Positions 13,288 through 14,551 of a stretch of 14,551 nucleotides of DNA are shown in pieces. Under the pieces are notes generated by a model that was not told where the DNA came from, made no database searches, and saw nothing but the letters and a program-made list of their open reading frames with translations. The number at the start of each line of letters is the position of its first letter. The stretch's first letter is position 1. The DNA comes from DATKCJ01 sp035513275. GTDB taxonomy: Bacteria > Verrucomicrobiota > Verrucomicrobiia > Opitutales > Opitutaceae. A program made the position numbers and the translations under genes. The stretch lies in the NCBI GenBank assembly GCA_035513275.1, contig DATKCJ010000123.1, positions 1 through 14,551 of the forward strand, read 5' to 3'.

Positions 13288-13641
13288 TCAGCGCTTCGCG
13301 CTCCTCTGCTCGGCCACGACGAGCTCGATCGCGCGGTCGACCGGCACGCGGACGACTCCGGCCTGCTGGTCGACCCATAAGTAGCTGTTGAGCATGTCGG
13401 TTTCCCGCGCGTGCATCTGCGCGAGACGCTCGGCCCGGCCCTCGGCGGAGTATTTCCAACGCGCGTCCTCGGGCACCTGCGCCATATCGACCGTGACGAC
13501 GTCGCCGCGACGCGGCAGGTAGGCCAGCCAGACGACCAGGCCGAGCGCGAGCATGCAGCCAATGATCGCGATGAATGAGGCAAACACGCTCGGACCGGAT
13601 GGCCGCGGGAAGTATGAGTGTCGTTTCGGTGTGTCGCTCAT
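13288..13641 (-). CDS. Small single-pass membrane protein of the ACIII-cbb3 operon
   Basis: A 117-aa protein with a basic N-terminus, one membrane helix (about 20-42) and a periplasmic domain ending in SYLWVDQQAGVVRVPVDRAIELVVAE. That end resembles a short motif (WVD-x-x-x-G-[VI]-V-x-[IV]-P-[IV]-x-x-A) that I associate with small proteins near SCO and oxidase genes in several phyla. I cannot name a function; an assembly or accessory role for ACIII or the oxidase is inferred from position. It lies 4 bp after actF and 6 bp before the ccoS-like gene. No cysteine pair or haem site is present; the single Cys is in the membrane helix. Confidence 0.8.
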   Translation of the reverse strand: MSDTPKRHSYFPRPSGPSVFASFIAIIGCMLALGLVVWLAYLPRRGDVVTVDMAQVPEDARWKYSAEGRAERLAQMHARETDMLNSYLWVDQQAGVVRVPVDRAIELVVAEQRSAKR

Positions 13642-13645
13642 GGGA

Positions 13646-14551
13646 TCACTCTCTGTGTTGGAGCGACTCGACGATGCGCGGATCGCGAATCGGAATCAGT
13701 TTCGTGGTGCCGAAGCTCTTGATGTAGGACCACAGCCAGATGCCGCCCACGCCGACGAGCGCGCTGACGTCCCAGATGGAGACTCCGAACGGCAGCGGCA
13801 CGCCCGCCGTGTCCTTCTTGAACGGCATGATGTTGAAGAACAAGTCGAGCAGGACAAACGCGAGGATCCAGATCGCAATCGGCGCGAGCCGCGACGGCGT
13901 GACCTTCGCCTTGTATGAGAGCAGGTAAACGAACGGCAGCGCGAAGTGGCCGAACAGGATCGCGTAGCCGACCCACAGCCAGTTGCCCTGCTCGCGAATG
14001 TTGAACCAGAAAGTCTCCTCCGGGATGTTCGCGTTCCAGATCAGGAAATACTGCGAGAACGTGATGTAGGCCCAGAACACCGTGAACGCGAACATCAGCT
14101 TGCCGATGTCGTAAAGGTGGGAGGTCTGGATCACGCCCCTGCCCTGCCGTGCGATCAGGTAGATGCAGATCAGCGCCGCGACCGAGAGCGCCGCGCGGAT
14201 CGACGTGGCGAAGAACCACACGCCATACATCGTCGAGAACCAGTGATACTCGAGACTCTTGAGCCAGTCGAACGCTGCGAACGTCGACGTGAGGCCCGCG
14301 AGGAACAAACCGCCAGCGGCCCACTTGCGGCTGGAGAGCGTCCACTTCGGATCGCCGTCGCGATCCTGCGAGAACGAGTTTCTGCGGAAAATGTATGCCA
14401 GCAATATCCACGAGATGAAGTAGATCGCCGTACGTCCCGTAAACCACTCCATGTTGAGGTAGATCGCCTTCTTCACCCAGAGCGGATCGTCCCCAACCGT
14501 GCCGTGACCGCCAACTGTCGCGAAGTCGAATGCCGGGTTCATCCACTTCCA
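13646..14551 (-). CDS. actF: Alternative complex III quinone-binding subunit ActF (5' end cut by window)
   Basis: Integral membrane subunit of quinol:cytochrome c oxidoreductase (ACIII), which oxidises menaquinol or ubiquinol and reduces cytochrome c. The 301 residues seen are the C-terminal part of a family usually about 400 long; the frame is open to the window edge, so the ATG at 14542 is internal. Family signatures: FDWLKSLEYHWFSTMYGVWFF, YDIGKLMFAFTVFWAYITFSQYFLIWNANIPEETFW. About seven transmembrane helices are visible (38-52, 74-92, 105-130, 147-169, 188-209, 219-240, 256-273, counted from that ATG). It is the first of six tightly packed genes here, and the other act genes presumably lie just outside the window. 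Confidence 0.92.
   Translation of the reverse strand, partial: WKWMNPAFDFATVGGHGTVGDDPLWVKKAIYLNMEWFTGRTAIYFISWILLAYIFRRNSFSQDRDGDPKWTLSSRKWAAGGLFLAGLTSTFAAFDWLKSLEYHWFSTMYGVWFFATSIRAALSVAALICIYLIARQGRGVIQTSHLYDIGKLMFAFTVFWAYITFSQYFLIWNANIPEETFWFNIREQGNWLWVGYAILFGHFALPFVYLLSYKAKVTPSRLAPIAIWILAFVLLDLFFNIMPFKKDTAGVPLPFGVSIWDVSALVGVGGIWLWSYIKSFGTTKLIPIRDPRIVESLQHRE

Overview
The DNA is GC-rich and its genes fit a Gram-negative bacterium. It has an outer-membrane lipid-transport set (ydbH-ynbE-ydbL) and the end of an alternative complex III operon that runs directly into a cbb3-type oxidase. Together with the many GTAG-footed intergenic hairpins, this best suggests Verrucomicrobiota (Opitutales-like). 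That placement is inference, since there is no rRNA or marker gene here.

Layout. Bases 1-390 hold no convincing gene, only a tandem array of hairpin repeats. 391-1494 (-) is alanine dehydrogenase (ald). 1495-1862 is a divergent intergenic region with a second repeat family and a CT-rich tract. 1863-3164 (+) is a NupC-type concentrative nucleoside transporter. It converges on the ydbH-ynbE-ydbL operon (6692 to 3231, -), with a two-hairpin element between them. 6693-7079 is intergenic: a palindrome at the ydbH start, a 120-bp inverted-repeat element and a short tandem repeat. 7080-9823 (-) is an accessory patch of a Nudix hydrolase, a HAD-phosphatase/methyltransferase fusion and a VanY-like M15 D,D-carboxypeptidase without a signal peptide. 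A related 50-60 nt leader element lies in front of both the Nudix gene and vanY. 9824-10266 holds that leader, a LexA-box-like dyad and several hairpin repeats. 10267-14551 (-) is one tightly packed respiratory operon, transcribed actF (5' end cut by the window), a 117-aa membrane protein, a CcoS-like protein, ccoN, ccoO and a mono-haem cytochrome c. Neighbouring genes there overlap by 4 bp or are 4-6 bp apart.

How it works together. ACIII would oxidise quinol and pass electrons through cytochrome c domains to the cbb3 oxidase, making a respiratory branch expressed as one unit. YdbH (inner-membrane-anchored periplasmic bridge), YnbE (outer-membrane lipoprotein) and YdbL (periplasmic) would move phospholipid to the outer membrane. 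Ald and NupC are ordinary catabolic and uptake genes.

The most unusual material is non-coding. At least eleven hairpins carry a GTAG foot, lie only between genes, differ in stem sequence and in places show compensatory base-pair changes; this is REP/BIME-like. The paired leader element of the accessory patch does not match anything I can name.
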